Shown: one piece after another, positions 28,407 to 37,966 of the stretch
Position numbering within the stretch: position 1 is the stretch's first letter
How the letters are laid out: the number at the start of each line of letters is the position of its first letter
Notes under the pieces: model-generated
What the model saw: only the letters and a program-made list of their open reading frames with translations
Database searches by the model: none
Told to the model about the DNA's origin: nothing
Translations under genes and position numbers: made by a program
NCBI RefSeq assembly: GCF_011752935.1
Contig: NZ_VWWO01000002.1
Span: forward strand, 1,116,001-1,180,000
Direction: 5' to 3'
Length of the DNA stretch: 64,000 nucleotides
Origin: Chitinophaga sp. Cy-1792
Lineage (GTDB): Bacteria; Bacteroidota; Bacteroidia; Chitinophagales; Chitinophagaceae

Positions 28407-28826
28407 ATGCCTTACCTTCAACTTGATGTAAACGGACACTATTCGCTGGATGTTAAACGCAGATGGGCTAAGCGTATGGGAGATACTTACGCGGAGATTA
28501 TGACCACAGAAGTCAGTCGTATTACTGTAGCCTTGCGGGAACTGGGAGAAGGGGCTGTGTGGCGCTGTGGTAAAGCAGAACCGAGGCAGGTAGCTTTATT
28601 AATGTGTGATATTCGCCGTGGCCGCACTCCTGATCGCAGAGGCCGCCTGGCAAAGGCATTACTGGAAGTATGTACAGAAATGCTGAATTTACAGGCAGAT
28701 AGCCTGAATATAGAATTTACGCAGCATAGTGGTGATGAAATGTACCATCCATTAATGGGAGGCTTTAGCGACGACTGGCGCGAAGATGAAATGGATACGC
28801 CTGATAATATCGAAAAAGCCGGATAA
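28407..28826 (+). CDS. tautomerase superfamily protein
   Basis: A 139-residue protein that starts Met-Pro; after Met removal Pro1 would be the catalytic base of the 4-oxalocrotonate tautomerase superfamily. The segments VALLMCDIRRGRTPDRRGRL and VCTEMLNLQADSLNIEFTQH fit the second half of the fold, in which a helix and a strand with the IEFTQHSGDEMY-type ending are typical. It is longer than the 60-80-residue minimal enzymes and ends in an acidic tail. The gene stands alone behind the pectin terminator; its substrate is unknown. Confidence 0.7.
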   Translation: MPYLQLDVNGHYSLDVKRRWAKRMGDTYAEIMTTEVSRITVALRELGEGAVWRCGKAEPRQVALLMCDIRRGRTPDRRGRLAKALLEVCTEMLNLQADSLNIEFTQHSGDEMYHPLMGGFSDDWREDEMDTPDNIEKAG

Positions 28827-28843
28827 TGAATTATCCGGCTTTT
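28814..28843. terminator. bidirectional terminator overlapping a stop codon
   Basis: Two 14-bp arms (28814-28827 and 28830-28843, AAAAGCCGGATAAT and complement) form a hairpin. The left arm contains the last codons and the TAA stop (28824-28826) of the tautomerase gene. Poly-A on one side and poly-T on the other allow action in both directions. Confidence 0.7.
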
Positions 28844-28885
28844 ACAAATCACATTCATCGGGGGGATGATGATTAAAACCAACTT

Positions 28886-30058
28886 TTATTCCCCAAAGAT
28901 TTTTTTCAGTTCTGCATTTAAGCCGTCACCGTTACCAACTTCCTTGAAGATTATTTTACCTGTTTTGTCAAGTAATAATTTGGTAGGAAAACCGGTTACT
29001 GCATATTTTGATACGACATCGTTTTTTGCTTTGTCATAGTTGTTTAATACATGTAACCAGGGAAGTCCGTCCTTTTTTACGGCCTCTTTCCAGTGTTCTA
29101 CGGCTTCTTTCAGGTCACTGGCTTTTTCATCTGCAACAGATATTACTTCAAAACCTTTGGCGTGATATTTTGCATATAATTCTTTCAGATGTGGATTGCC
29201 TGCCCTGCAAGGCCCGCACCAGCTTCCCCAGAAATCAACCAGTACATATTGGCCTTTTAAAGAACTCAGGGATAATGGTTTACCATTAATATCCTGTTTG
29301 GTGAAATCAGGGGCTTTAGAGCCTACAGTGGTCATTTTTGTCCCCTGGATTTTATCCGCAATGTACTTACCCATGGCGGATTGCTGTAACGCAGGCGTCA
29401 GCTTTTTGTATGCTTTCTCATAATCTGCCAGCTCATAGTCTTCGTACATGCGTTGCAGTAATACCAGGCTGATATACGATGTAGGATTGTCCGCTATAAA
29501 CTTCTTATGAATAGCAGTAATGGCATCAGCTGCTGCCTGTGCTTCTTTCAGCAGTGGCTTACGCTCATTGCTGTCTGCCGGCGCGCGGAAGGCAGCTGCT
29601 TTTTTGCGCAGCTCCCAGGCTTTGGCGGTGTATGGCAGCGTTTTCTCTTTCAGCTTATTATATTCATCGTTGAGTTTGTCGCCGGTTACCTTTGCATTGT
29701 AGATCTCCGATACATCCCCAACAATGGTAACTGGTTTGTCGCTGATGAAGAAATCCAGGCCCGGACCCGGCATGAACATGCCTCCTTTTGAATATTCATA
29801 TTTGGCGGAAGGACTCGAAGAAGAGATCATGACGAGCGCAGGTCCTTTACCAGCATATTCCCCACTAAACTCAAAATGATCACCCTGGTGAACTTTGGCC
29901 GTATCTGTTTTACGATCCATACCCACTAAAACGCCGGTATAGAGCCTATAATCTCCTTGTCCTTTAAGGTCGGCAGTAAACTTGTACTGCGTGGTCTGTG
30001 CTTTGGCAAAGCCAGCCAGCAGTAAACCGCCGGCCAGCATAATGCTAAATTGTTTCAT
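28886..30058 (-). CDS. TlpA-like thioredoxin with DUF4369 (second of pair)
   Basis: A 390-residue exported protein. After a signal peptide (ending GFAKAQ) comes a DUF4369-type beta domain (about 22-125), a helical linker (about 130-240) and a C-terminal thioredoxin domain with FWGSWCGPC (Cys281 and Cys284). Such proteins reduce disulfides in the periplasm. It lies 13 bp after a second gene of the same kind in the SusC-SusD operon on the minus strand. The two share architecture but differ strongly in sequence, so they look like an old duplication. Confidence 0.88.
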   Translation of the reverse strand: MKQFSIMLAGGLLLAGFAKAQTTQYKFTADLKGQGDYRLYTGVLVGMDRKTDTAKVHQGDHFEFSGEYAGKGPALVMISSSSPSAKYEYSKGGMFMPGPGLDFFISDKPVTIVGDVSEIYNAKVTGDKLNDEYNKLKEKTLPYTAKAWELRKKAAAFRAPADSNERKPLLKEAQAAADAITAIHKKFIADNPTSYISLVLLQRMYEDYELADYEKAYKKLTPALQQSAMGKYIADKIQGTKMTTVGSKAPDFTKQDINGKPLSLSSLKGQYVLVDFWGSWCGPCRAGNPHLKELYAKYHAKGFEVISVADEKASDLKEAVEHWKEAVKKDGLPWLHVLNNYDKAKNDVVSKYAVTGFPTKLLLDKTGKIIFKEVGNGDGLNAELKKIFGE

Positions 30059-30071
30059 GGTTGGTGTTTGA

Positions 30072-31310
30072 TTAAAAGCTTGTCATTGGGATAGAAGTCG
30101 CTTTCTTAGGTGCCCCTGCTTTGGTACCTTTTTCCAGAACTTCTTTCACTTTCACCGCAGTTTCTTCAGAGAAGCCGGTATATCTGTCCAGAATTTTTCC
30201 TTCAGGGTCTACCAGGTACATGGTAGGGATACCGCTGAACTGGAATTCCTGCATAGTTTTATCTTTGTTGTCAGATAATAACTGCATCCATGGCATGTTT
30301 TCTTCGCTCATCGCTTTTACCCATGCTTTTTTATCAGTGTCGATAGAAATACTCGCTACTTCAAAGCCACGGTCTTTATAGGCACTGTAAAGTTCTTTTA
30401 CGTGAGGAATTGCCTGTCTGCAAGGTCCGCACCAGCTGGCCCAGAAGTCTACCAGCAGGTATTTGCCTTTGTATTGATCAAGCGATGCCAGTGAACCATC
30501 AGGAGTAGGATATTTCACGGAAGGCATTGGCTGACCTGTTTTCAGCTTCATTGCCTGCTTCATATTGTAGATAATGGTTTCTTTCAGCTGTTTAGCTTCT
30601 GTTAACCATGGATATTTCACCATCAGTACTTCCAGCAGCTTCATCGCTTTGTCGTATTTTTCACCGGCTTCAGTACCAGCCATGCCGCGGATGGCATAGA
30701 TCAATACCGGCCTGTCCTGGTAAGCCCGTTGCAGCACTTCCTGGCGCTGGTTATAATCTTCATTGAAAGGACTATACACTTTTCGTGTATCCATGTATTT
30801 CTGCCATGCACTGCTATCACCGGCTTTCTTTGCATAGTATTGCATGTTGTACTCGTCCACAGAACGACGGTAGCCTAATTCATTGTTGAGTACCGCCAGG
30901 TTGATGAAGTTGTTGTCGTAAGATCCCTCTACATAGTTATAGTGCGGGATTTTAACTTTATATTTCGCGGTATCATAACCACGCAGTTCCATTTTAACAT
31001 CGGCATCACTCCAGAAGCTTGCACGGTCCCAATGGAAGGCATCTACTGTATATACGCCCTGGTGGTCTTGCTTCAGGTTGAATTTAAAGGTGTTGTCTGC
31101 ACCCAGCAGGCAGGAATCTACTGCTACCGGCTTGCCGGACAGCGATTCTTTCATCAGCCATACTTTATGCTCCTGGTTCTTAGGATCGGTGAATTGAACG
31201 GTACCCTTTACGGTAATAGCTTTTATTACCTTGTTCTGCTGTGCCTGTACTGCCAGTGAGGTTACTGACAATGCCAGCGGCATCCACATTTTATAAACTG
31301 CTCTTTTCAT
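30072..31310 (-). CDS. TlpA-like thioredoxin (first of pair)
   Basis: A 412-residue exported protein with a signal peptide (ending AVQAQ), an N-terminal beta-rich domain, a helical linker and a C-terminal thioredoxin fold with FWASWCGPC (Cys294 and Cys297) followed by the cis-Pro segment FSGIPTMYLVDPEG. It probably acts as a periplasmic disulfide reductase. It follows the SusD gene by 25 bp and precedes the second TlpA-like gene by 13 bp. The C-terminus is extended by a Lys/Ala/Thr-rich tail of about 20 residues. Confidence 0.88.
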   Translation of the reverse strand: MKRAVYKMWMPLALSVTSLAVQAQQNKVIKAITVKGTVQFTDPKNQEHKVWLMKESLSGKPVAVDSCLLGADNTFKFNLKQDHQGVYTVDAFHWDRASFWSDADVKMELRGYDTAKYKVKIPHYNYVEGSYDNNFINLAVLNNELGYRRSVDEYNMQYYAKKAGDSSAWQKYMDTRKVYSPFNEDYNQRQEVLQRAYQDRPVLIYAIRGMAGTEAGEKYDKAMKLLEVLMVKYPWLTEAKQLKETIIYNMKQAMKLKTGQPMPSVKYPTPDGSLASLDQYKGKYLLVDFWASWCGPCRQAIPHVKELYSAYKDRGFEVASISIDTDKKAWVKAMSEENMPWMQLLSDNKDKTMQEFQFSGIPTMYLVDPEGKILDRYTGFSEETAVKVKEVLEKGTKAGAPKKATSIPMTSF

Positions 31311-31335
31311 TGGTGGTATGTTGTTTGTTTTTTAT

Positions 31336-32676
31336 TTATTTAGTGTAATCCGGGTTCTGGTCAAGGTTTGGATTAGTGAAGATTTCCCTGCCAGGAATCG
31401 GTAATAGTGCATGTGTAACTGGTTGCCCGAAAGACTGCAGCCATGCGTCACGTTTTCCAAAACGTTGCATATCCTGCCAGCGTAACCTTTCTCCTACAAA
31501 TTCTCTTCTGCGTTCCTGTTCTATCTCGCTTAAAAATGCGGCTGCATTGGCGAAATCTGACACCTGTCGCGTGCTGGCGTTACGTGCCGTTCTTAACTGG
31601 TTATACCAGGTTACGTTAATGGTTCCTTTCCGTGCAGTGGCTTCTGTGGCTATTAACAGCGCTTCAGGATAACGGCATATAGGGTAGGAATTGTTGTATT
31701 CCTGCGGAAATTTGGTGAGGAAATAAACGCTGTCTAATATGCTGCCTCCTTTGCTTCTCAGGAAGAAACCTCTTCTTACGTCATTCTTATCATAAGACTT
31801 TACCAAATTAGAATCTATCCAGCTATTACCATTTCCAGCTTTGGTGCTACCGGCATTTTTTCCCGGGCCGAAGTTGTATGCAAGACCATACTGATCACTG
31901 GAAGGTGATGTCATTTCGTTCAGGCGAAACAGTGATTCGGAAGTATTAGTACCTGATACGAAAATGTCGCCGAATTTATTTGTCAGGCTAAGTTTACCTG
32001 AATTGATTACCGCAGTAGCCATGCTCAGGGCTTCATCATTTCTGCCCTGGTTCAGGTAAATTCTTGCCAGTAGTAGCTGGGCTGCCTGTTTTGAAGCACT
32101 GGTGCCGATCGTATAATCGGGCAGCAGGTCTTTCGCTCTCAGCAGGTCTTTTTCTATCTGTGCGTTCACTGCGCCCAGCGAATCTCTGCGGGGGCGTGAT
32201 CTTGGGTCTTCGCCTCCATACACCAGCACAACGCCGCCAAAATGCTCTGATAATAACATCCAGGAGTATGCTCTCAGGAAATAAGCCTCTCCAAGAGGGG
32301 TACGTATAGTGGAATCTCCAGGGTGGGCATCGCCAAAACGAATCGCCATATTAGCAGTAGCTATCGCCGTATACGGTGCCTTGTACATGAAAGTCAGGCC
32401 ATTGTCTGTAGGCAAAACATTGTTGGCTTCCCAGGTAGGGTAGGCAATGGATTCCACATCGTCAGACATGATGTCCTGGTAACTGTAGTAGAGATAAAAT
32501 GCATTGGTATTGGTGATGGCCAGCTTGATGCCATTTACGACCAGGGGCAGATTGCTGCTGCTGATCTTATCGAAGGAAATTTGTGTGTCCGGCGAAACGC
32601 TGTCCAGTTTGGCGCTGCAGGAAAACAACGATGTCAGGCCTGCTGCAAGAGATATATTTCTGAGTATATTTTTCAT
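31336..32676 (-). CDS. SusD/RagB family lipoprotein (TlpA-linked)
   Basis: A 446-residue lipoprotein with lipobox LFSC (Cys20). SusD signatures are PYTAIATANMAIRFG, EAYFLRAYSWMLLSEHFGGV, AAQLLLARIYLNQGRNDEAL and EIEQERRREFVGERLRWQDMQRFGK. It is 11 bp downstream of its SusC partner. No glycanase lies in the operon; the two thioredoxin-like proteins behind it suggest a substrate with disulfides or a redox-active ligand such as peptides (inference). Confidence 0.93.
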   Translation of the reverse strand: MKNILRNISLAAGLTSLFSCSAKLDSVSPDTQISFDKISSSNLPLVVNGIKLAITNTNAFYLYYSYQDIMSDDVESIAYPTWEANNVLPTDNGLTFMYKAPYTAIATANMAIRFGDAHPGDSTIRTPLGEAYFLRAYSWMLLSEHFGGVVLVYGGEDPRSRPRRDSLGAVNAQIEKDLLRAKDLLPDYTIGTSASKQAAQLLLARIYLNQGRNDEALSMATAVINSGKLSLTNKFGDIFVSGTNTSESLFRLNEMTSPSSDQYGLAYNFGPGKNAGSTKAGNGNSWIDSNLVKSYDKNDVRRGFFLRSKGGSILDSVYFLTKFPQEYNNSYPICRYPEALLIATEATARKGTINVTWYNQLRTARNASTRQVSDFANAAAFLSEIEQERRREFVGERLRWQDMQRFGKRDAWLQSFGQPVTHALLPIPGREIFTNPNLDQNPDYTK

Positions 32677-32687
32677 TAGTGAGATGA

Positions 32688-35600
32688 TTAGAATGATAAA
32701 TCAATACCTACAACTGCTGATCTCGGATTTGGCAGGTTAGTGCTCACAATCCCTGAATTGGCGGCTGCTTCCGGATCAAAGCCGATGTATTTGGTAATGG
32801 TAAACAGGTTCTGTGCAGATGCATATACACGCATGTTGGTGATCTTCGCTTTAGTCAGCAGTTTGTTCGGTACAGCGTAGCTCAGCATGATATTACGCAT
32901 ACGGATATACGACGCGTCATAAACAAATTGCGTGGAAGGGCGATAGTTCCAGTCAGAGGTTTTACCTGCGCCATGAGGGCCGGTGATAGCGCGTGGCACA
33001 TCTGTCTTGTCATTCGGCTTTCTCCAGCGTTTATTCACGATGTCAAATTTGTTGATCATCTGACCTGTATAATCTACATCGTAGTTGCGCAGGTTCTGTT
33101 CATAGTAATCATACACTTTGTTGCCCACTACATAGTTGAAGAGTGCCTCCAGTGTAAAGTTTTTATATCCCAGTGTGACGGTGGTGCCGCCAATGAATTT
33201 AGGCATGGCAATAGGTACAGTGATCATGTCATTGGAATCCCATTTGCCATCTTTGTTCTGATCTTTATAGACCATATCGCCGGTCGCAGGGTCTACACCC
33301 AATGATTCATACACCTGTACGGAGCCTACAGACTGGCCTACTTTGGCTTTAGACATCGGCCCGCCAAAGATGTAGGTACCATAGTTGGTGAGGGAGTCTT
33401 TCAGCGACAGGATTTCATTTTTGTTGATGTTCAGGTTGGTAGATACCTTCCAGGTAAACTTGCCAGGTCTGCTGCCATAGCTCAGTTCCAGGTCAATGCC
33501 CTTGTTACGGATATTACCGATATTATCAGGAATAGCTGCTGCACCGAATACCCAGGAGACATCATTTTTGCTCATCAGCCCATCGGTGGTTTTATTGTAA
33601 TAGTCGAAGGCGATATTTAACCTGTTTGCCAGGAAAGCCGCATCAATACCGGCATCTACCTGTTTGGTCCTTTCCCATTTTATTTCAGGATTACCGATGG
33701 TAGCATTAAGCTTCAATGCAGAAGTACCCATGTAGGAAGAGGCCAGCAACAGGTTTTGTGCATCCCAGTAGCCTACTGCACGCATGTTACCGCTGATACC
33801 ATAGCTGGTGCGTAGTTTCAGCTGAGAAATCAACCTGCTGTCTCTAAGGAAGTTTTCACGGGCAAGGTCCCAGCCGCCGGAGATAGATGGGAACCAGCTG
33901 TAACGGTGATCTGACGCCAGTTTAGAAGAACCATCACGGCGGAGAGAAGCGTTCAGCATGTATTTGCCTTCCCAGTTTACACCACCGCGAAGGAATATCG
34001 CATCAGAAATTTCTTTGTTGGAAGTATTGTAACTGCCTATAGTACCTGTGCTGCCATAGGTAGCGGCCGCACCTGAGCCGGTGATACCGTCGATGATAGG
34101 AAAGCCCATCACATCATAGCCCAGGGTATTCAGTTCGTAGCTGTAAAAAGTATAACCCAATGTACCGTTTACATTCAGGTGCTTCATCTTTTTGTTATAG
34201 GAGAGATAGTTGTCGAAATTGTAAGACATGTTATCTGATCCTGAAAGCTTGGCCTGTCCTTTGTTAAAGGTGCCCAGGTAACTCAGCGGGGAGTAGAAGT
34301 CGCGGGCGAGCGAGTTGAGTTTAGTCAGATTGAAACCACTGTGAAATTGCAGGTCTTTCGTTAACGTCACATCGCCGCCCAACGAAGCCACATACTGGGT
34401 ACTCTTGTTTTTATTTTTATTATCCAGCATAACCCCCAGTGGATTCTGCTGAGAACCTACGTAGTAGCCCAATGTGCCATCTGCATTATAGATAAGTCCT
34501 TCAGGTGTATCCGGGCGTACATTGAACGCTGATACGATAGGGTTGTTGATGCCTTTGGTAGTGCCCTGGGTGATGGTGAGGTCACCATTTAATTTCAACC
34601 AGCTGTTCACGATCTGGGTGAGACTCATTTTACCGGTATAGCGTTCGAAGTTGCCGGAACCCATCGCAGCATCTTCGCTGTAGTGGCCTAAAGACATATA
34701 ATAGGAGTTCTTTTCTCCACCACCGCTCATGCTGGCTTGTATGTTGTTGATCTGTGCCTGCTTGTTTTTAATACGGTCTATCCAGTCGATGCTGCTGTTG
34801 CCCATTTTCAATGCATCTATCTGTCCCTGTAATTTTATCTTTTCATTGTTCAGCTGACTGATCTGGGCAGCGGTAAGGCCGGTAGGATCACTTAACTGCG
34901 TATTGATATCGCCGATGCGGTTAGTGCGTGCGTCGTCAAAAGCGCTTTTATACTCATCTGTAGTGAGCATGCGCCTGGAAGTAGGAACATAGTTTTTACC
35001 ATCATAGGCATTGACACTAAAGGTAGGCTTGCTGTTCATCTTACCTTTTTTGGTGGAGATGATGATCACACCATTGGAGCCTCTGGCGCCGTAAATAGCC
35101 GCTGATGCTGCATCCTTGAGTACTTCAATACTCTCAATGTCCTGCGGATTGATGCTGTTGATATTGATGGCATTGTTTTCTACCACCAGTCCGTCTATTA
35201 CCAGCAGCGGATTGGTGCTAAGCGCGCTAACGGATTGTGCACCGCGGATCTGCAGATTGGGTGATTGACCCGGAGTGCCGCTGGTTTGTGAAACAAGAAG
35301 TCCGGCAACGCGTCCCTGTAGTGCTTTTCCCACATCACTTACGATGTTTTTTTCGGAAGATAATGCCTGTGCGCCCACGGTAGATATAGCATTGGTAACC
35401 GTAGCCCTTTGTTGGGTACCATAACCTACCACAACAGTGCCTAACAATTCCATCGCCCTGATTTTCATAAAAACTGGACCTTTGCTGATCAGGCTGGCCT
35501 GTAGGATAACGTTCTCGAATCCAACGGAGGAAATCTGTATCTGCGCATTGGCAGGAACATTCAGTTCAAACTCACCATTTACATTCGTGGTGACACCTTT

Positions 35601-35741
35601 CAGTGTACCTATGACTTTTACGGTAGCTCCCGGAACGGGCTGACGGGTGAGAGAATCCTTTACGGTGCCCTTTAGCACCTGTTGTGCCGCTGCAGTGAAG
35701 CTGCTCGCACATAGTAGGGATAAAAATACTAGCTTTCTCAT
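32688..35741 (-). CDS. SusC/RagA family TonB-linked outer-membrane protein (TlpA-linked)
   Basis: A 1017-residue importer with a signal peptide (ending FTAAAQQ), a carboxypeptidase-like domain (about 22-95), the GTVVVGYGTQ signature, a plug with NPLLVIDGLVVENN, IESIEVLKDAASAAIYGARGSNGVIIISTKKG-type segments, and a barrel ending VGIDLSF. It heads a four-gene minus-strand operon (SusC, SusD, TlpA, TlpA). It is divergent from a LytS/LytTR signalling unit, which probably controls it. Confidence 0.95.
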   Translation of the reverse strand: MRKLVFLSLLCASSFTAAAQQVLKGTVKDSLTRQPVPGATVKVIGTLKGVTTNVNGEFELNVPANAQIQISSVGFENVILQASLISKGPVFMKIRAMELLGTVVVGYGTQQRATVTNAISTVGAQALSSEKNIVSDVGKALQGRVAGLLVSQTSGTPGQSPNLQIRGAQSVSALSTNPLLVIDGLVVENNAININSINPQDIESIEVLKDAASAAIYGARGSNGVIIISTKKGKMNSKPTFSVNAYDGKNYVPTSRRMLTTDEYKSAFDDARTNRIGDINTQLSDPTGLTAAQISQLNNEKIKLQGQIDALKMGNSSIDWIDRIKNKQAQINNIQASMSGGGEKNSYYMSLGHYSEDAAMGSGNFERYTGKMSLTQIVNSWLKLNGDLTITQGTTKGINNPIVSAFNVRPDTPEGLIYNADGTLGYYVGSQQNPLGVMLDNKNKNKSTQYVASLGGDVTLTKDLQFHSGFNLTKLNSLARDFYSPLSYLGTFNKGQAKLSGSDNMSYNFDNYLSYNKKMKHLNVNGTLGYTFYSYELNTLGYDVMGFPIIDGITGSGAAATYGSTGTIGSYNTSNKEISDAIFLRGGVNWEGKYMLNASLRRDGSSKLASDHRYSWFPSISGGWDLARENFLRDSRLISQLKLRTSYGISGNMRAVGYWDAQNLLLASSYMGTSALKLNATIGNPEIKWERTKQVDAGIDAAFLANRLNIAFDYYNKTTDGLMSKNDVSWVFGAAAIPDNIGNIRNKGIDLELSYGSRPGKFTWKVSTNLNINKNEILSLKDSLTNYGTYIFGGPMSKAKVGQSVGSVQVYESLGVDPATGDMVYKDQNKDGKWDSNDMITVPIAMPKFIGGTTVTLGYKNFTLEALFNYVVGNKVYDYYEQNLRNYDVDYTGQMINKFDIVNKRWRKPNDKTDVPRAITGPHGAGKTSDWNYRPSTQFVYDASYIRMRNIMLSYAVPNKLLTKAKITNMRVYASAQNLFTITKYIGFDPEAAANSGIVSTNLPNPRSAVVGIDLSF

Positions 35742-35942
35742 CTGATTAGTTGGTTGATTTTTATTATGGATACCACTAGCTGGAATAGGCTACCAAAGTA
35801 CATTTACACTTGATAGTTTTATCTTTTTTTGGACGTCCGCCGATAAAAAATGTACAATCAGGATTCCTGAAGGGACGAAAAATATTCCTGGGCCAAACAG
35901 TGGATTAACGGGCACTTTATAGTAATTTCATCGGGTCGGAAC
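35742..35942. promoter_or_regulatory. divergent control region with palindromes
   Basis: This 201-bp gap lies between the divergent susC and lytS-like genes. It holds the 8-bp palindrome GGACGTCC (35831-35838) and an inverted pair GTACATTT (35798-35805) / AAATGTAC (35848-35855) placed around it. These may be binding sites for the LytTR regulator at 37967-38662. No perfect TAnnTTTG promoter was found on either strand. Confidence 0.35.
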
Positions 35943-36914
35943 ATGAATTATCACCGCGAACCATACCGTTACCTGATACATGGCGCCATCTGGATGTCGC
36001 TGGTATTACTCTATTGCTACCCGCAACTGCGCGCTGGATGGCGTACTACCTTCTCCATGGAATATACTGTTGTCAGGTACATCCTGTATGGGTTCATTAA
36101 CTTTAACCTCTTCTATCTGCTGGTTTTCGGTCTGCTGACAAAACCCATTCAGCAACGGCAATACATCCGTACGATTGCCTATGCGCTGGCAGCCGTTATT
36201 GCCTGGTGTTTCCTGAAATATTTCATTGGCAGTACCTGGTTTAAAGACCTGGTCATTCAGAAAGCAATGGCGTTAATAGGCCGGCCTAAATCATATTTTA
36301 CTTTTGCAGAATATTTTAAGCAGGCCTTCAAAACCGGTCTGGGCGTAGCACTGCTGGCAATAGGATATGGATTGTTTCTAAACAGGCGTAATACGGAACT
36401 GGCAGAGCAAGGGCTGGAATCGGCGGTAAGCACTGCCAGTATTCGTTTTGAACGGATGCACCGCGGCTCTCAGCTATTATTGCAACACTTGCAGGCGCTG
36501 ACCCCCATCCTGGAAGAAGAGGCCACACGCAGCGAAGAAGGCGTCAGGGCCATATTGCTGCTTTCAGAGCTACTGCGTTACATGCTCTATGATAAAGAAA
36601 TCACGGAAGCGAAAGTAGACCTGAAAAAAGAACTGTATTTCTTCCAGCACTATATTACTTTAAGAAAATATCTTTATCCGCATCAGCAGCTCGACCTGGA
36701 AATTAGCAGTGGTAATGAATCAGCCACGCTGATAGAACCACTGCAGATGCAGGCCGCTACAGAAGAGCGTTTGCAGCAGTTATCCGGCTTTACGGGAAAT
36801 ATTCGTATTACCGTTTCCATCAAAATGAGCCAGGCAAATCTTGAAATCAGACCGGTAAAAGAATCCATGGTCGCTTATTCCTTCCATACAAAACTTTATC
36901 ATGAGCAGGTCTGA
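35943..36914 (+). CDS. LytS-like membrane protein without catalytic motifs (pseudokinase)
   Basis: A 323-residue protein with about four membrane segments (about 12-28, 44-66, 78-95, 130-146) and a cytoplasmic part laid out like LytS/YpdA kinases. Where these have NPHFLFNxLN, this protein reads SQLLLQHLQ (about 176-184): the phosphoacceptor His is replaced by Gln177. Where the ATP-binding N box PLxVENAxKHG is expected, it reads PLQMQAATEERL. The C-terminal G box is missing. It should not bind ATP or autophosphorylate. Its gene overlaps the next, intact kinase gene by 14 bp, so it may serve as that kinase's partner or sensor subunit. The reading frame is open and not decayed. Confidence 0.75.
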   Translation: MNYHREPYRYLIHGAIWMSLVLLYCYPQLRAGWRTTFSMEYTVVRYILYGFINFNLFYLLVFGLLTKPIQQRQYIRTIAYALAAVIAWCFLKYFIGSTWFKDLVIQKAMALIGRPKSYFTFAEYFKQAFKTGLGVALLAIGYGLFLNRRNTELAEQGLESAVSTASIRFERMHRGSQLLLQHLQALTPILEEEATRSEEGVRAILLLSELLRYMLYDKEITEAKVDLKKELYFFQHYITLRKYLYPHQQLDLEISSGNESATLIEPLQMQAATEERLQQLSGFTGNIRITVSIKMSQANLEIRPVKESMVAYSFHTKLYHEQV

Positions 36915-37962
36915 AGTAAAGGAGTTTCTGGGGCTGATGCTATTGTTCATGCTGGTGTTATATGGTATGAACTTCCTCACCATGGCGGTTTTTACAAAAG
37001 AGAGCTTCCGCTATCTGCATATAAGGATAGGCATCCTCGGCTTTGTCAATTTCTTTCAGTTTTATATCTATTACAGATGGGGTGCGCAGTTGTTGCTGGT
37101 GCAAAAAAGCTGGAAAAAATTTCTTCAGCTGGTGATACCAGTCATGCTCGCTTTTAATCTGCTGAAATACCTGCTGGCTTTTTTTGTCTTCAAAAAAGAA
37201 ATGCTATATCAGGGTTACCGCTTCGATACTATTTCAAAAGTGAGGATACAGCTATATAATTCTTTTCCTTCCTTCTTCATGGATAATACCTGGACAGCCC
37301 TGGTCATCCTCATAGCTGCCCTGTCGCTACAGCTTTTCATCCGATGGCTCCGGGAAGACCAGCGCCGGGCACAGCTCGAACAACGCCGCCAGCAGGCAGA
37401 ATCCGGCTTCCTCAAAATGCAGCTGAATTCTCATTTCCTCATCAATAGCCTCAACAGCATCTATTCCCTTGCACTGGCAGGGAGCCCTGAAGTAGTCACA
37501 GCCAATAAAACGCTCACACATCTCCTGGGCTATATGGTAGAACAGCCCAACGGCATCGATTATCGTTGCAGCATCTATGAAGAAATGGATTACCTCTGCG
37601 ACTTCATAAAACTACAGCGCCTCCGTACCGGTATGCCGGAAGGAATACAGGTCCACTTCGATCGCCAGATGCCAGATAAACACATCGCGCCGATGCTGCT
37701 GGTGCCCTTCGTGGAAAATGCATTCAAACACGGCATCACCAATCAGGCCGCAAATCCTGTAACTATCAGTATTTCCGGAGATAATCAGCAAATGAATTTT
37801 ACGGTGTTTAATATCAAATCAAGATATAACAAAGATAAAACCGGCGGTATAGGACTGGAAAATGTTCGCAGAAGACTGGAGCTCATCTATCCGGGGCAGC
37901 ATCAGCTGGATATCATCGAGCAAACGAATTCCTATCAGATTTCTTTAAACATTCAATGGTAA
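36901..37962 (+). CDS. LytS family sensor histidine kinase
   Basis: A 353-residue inner-membrane kinase with about four membrane segments (about 10-30, 42-58, 75-96, 130-148). The His-kinase motif reads QLNSHFLINSLNSIYSL with His178; the usual Pro before His is Ser. The ATPase part has VPFVENAFKHG (Asn263) and GGIGLENVRRRL. It follows and overlaps the pseudokinase gene, and the LytTR regulator starts 4 bp after it, so the three are made together. Target: probably the divergent SusC-SusD-TlpA operon. Confidence 0.92.
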   Translation: MSRSEVKEFLGLMLLFMLVLYGMNFLTMAVFTKESFRYLHIRIGILGFVNFFQFYIYYRWGAQLLLVQKSWKKFLQLVIPVMLAFNLLKYLLAFFVFKKEMLYQGYRFDTISKVRIQLYNSFPSFFMDNTWTALVILIAALSLQLFIRWLREDQRRAQLEQRRQQAESGFLKMQLNSHFLINSLNSIYSLALAGSPEVVTANKTLTHLLGYMVEQPNGIDYRCSIYEEMDYLCDFIKLQRLRTGMPEGIQVHFDRQMPDKHIAPMLLVPFVENAFKHGITNQAANPVTISISGDNQQMNFTVFNIKSRYNKDKTGGIGLENVRRRLELIYPGQHQLDIIEQTNSYQISLNIQW

Positions 37963-37966
37963 GCAT

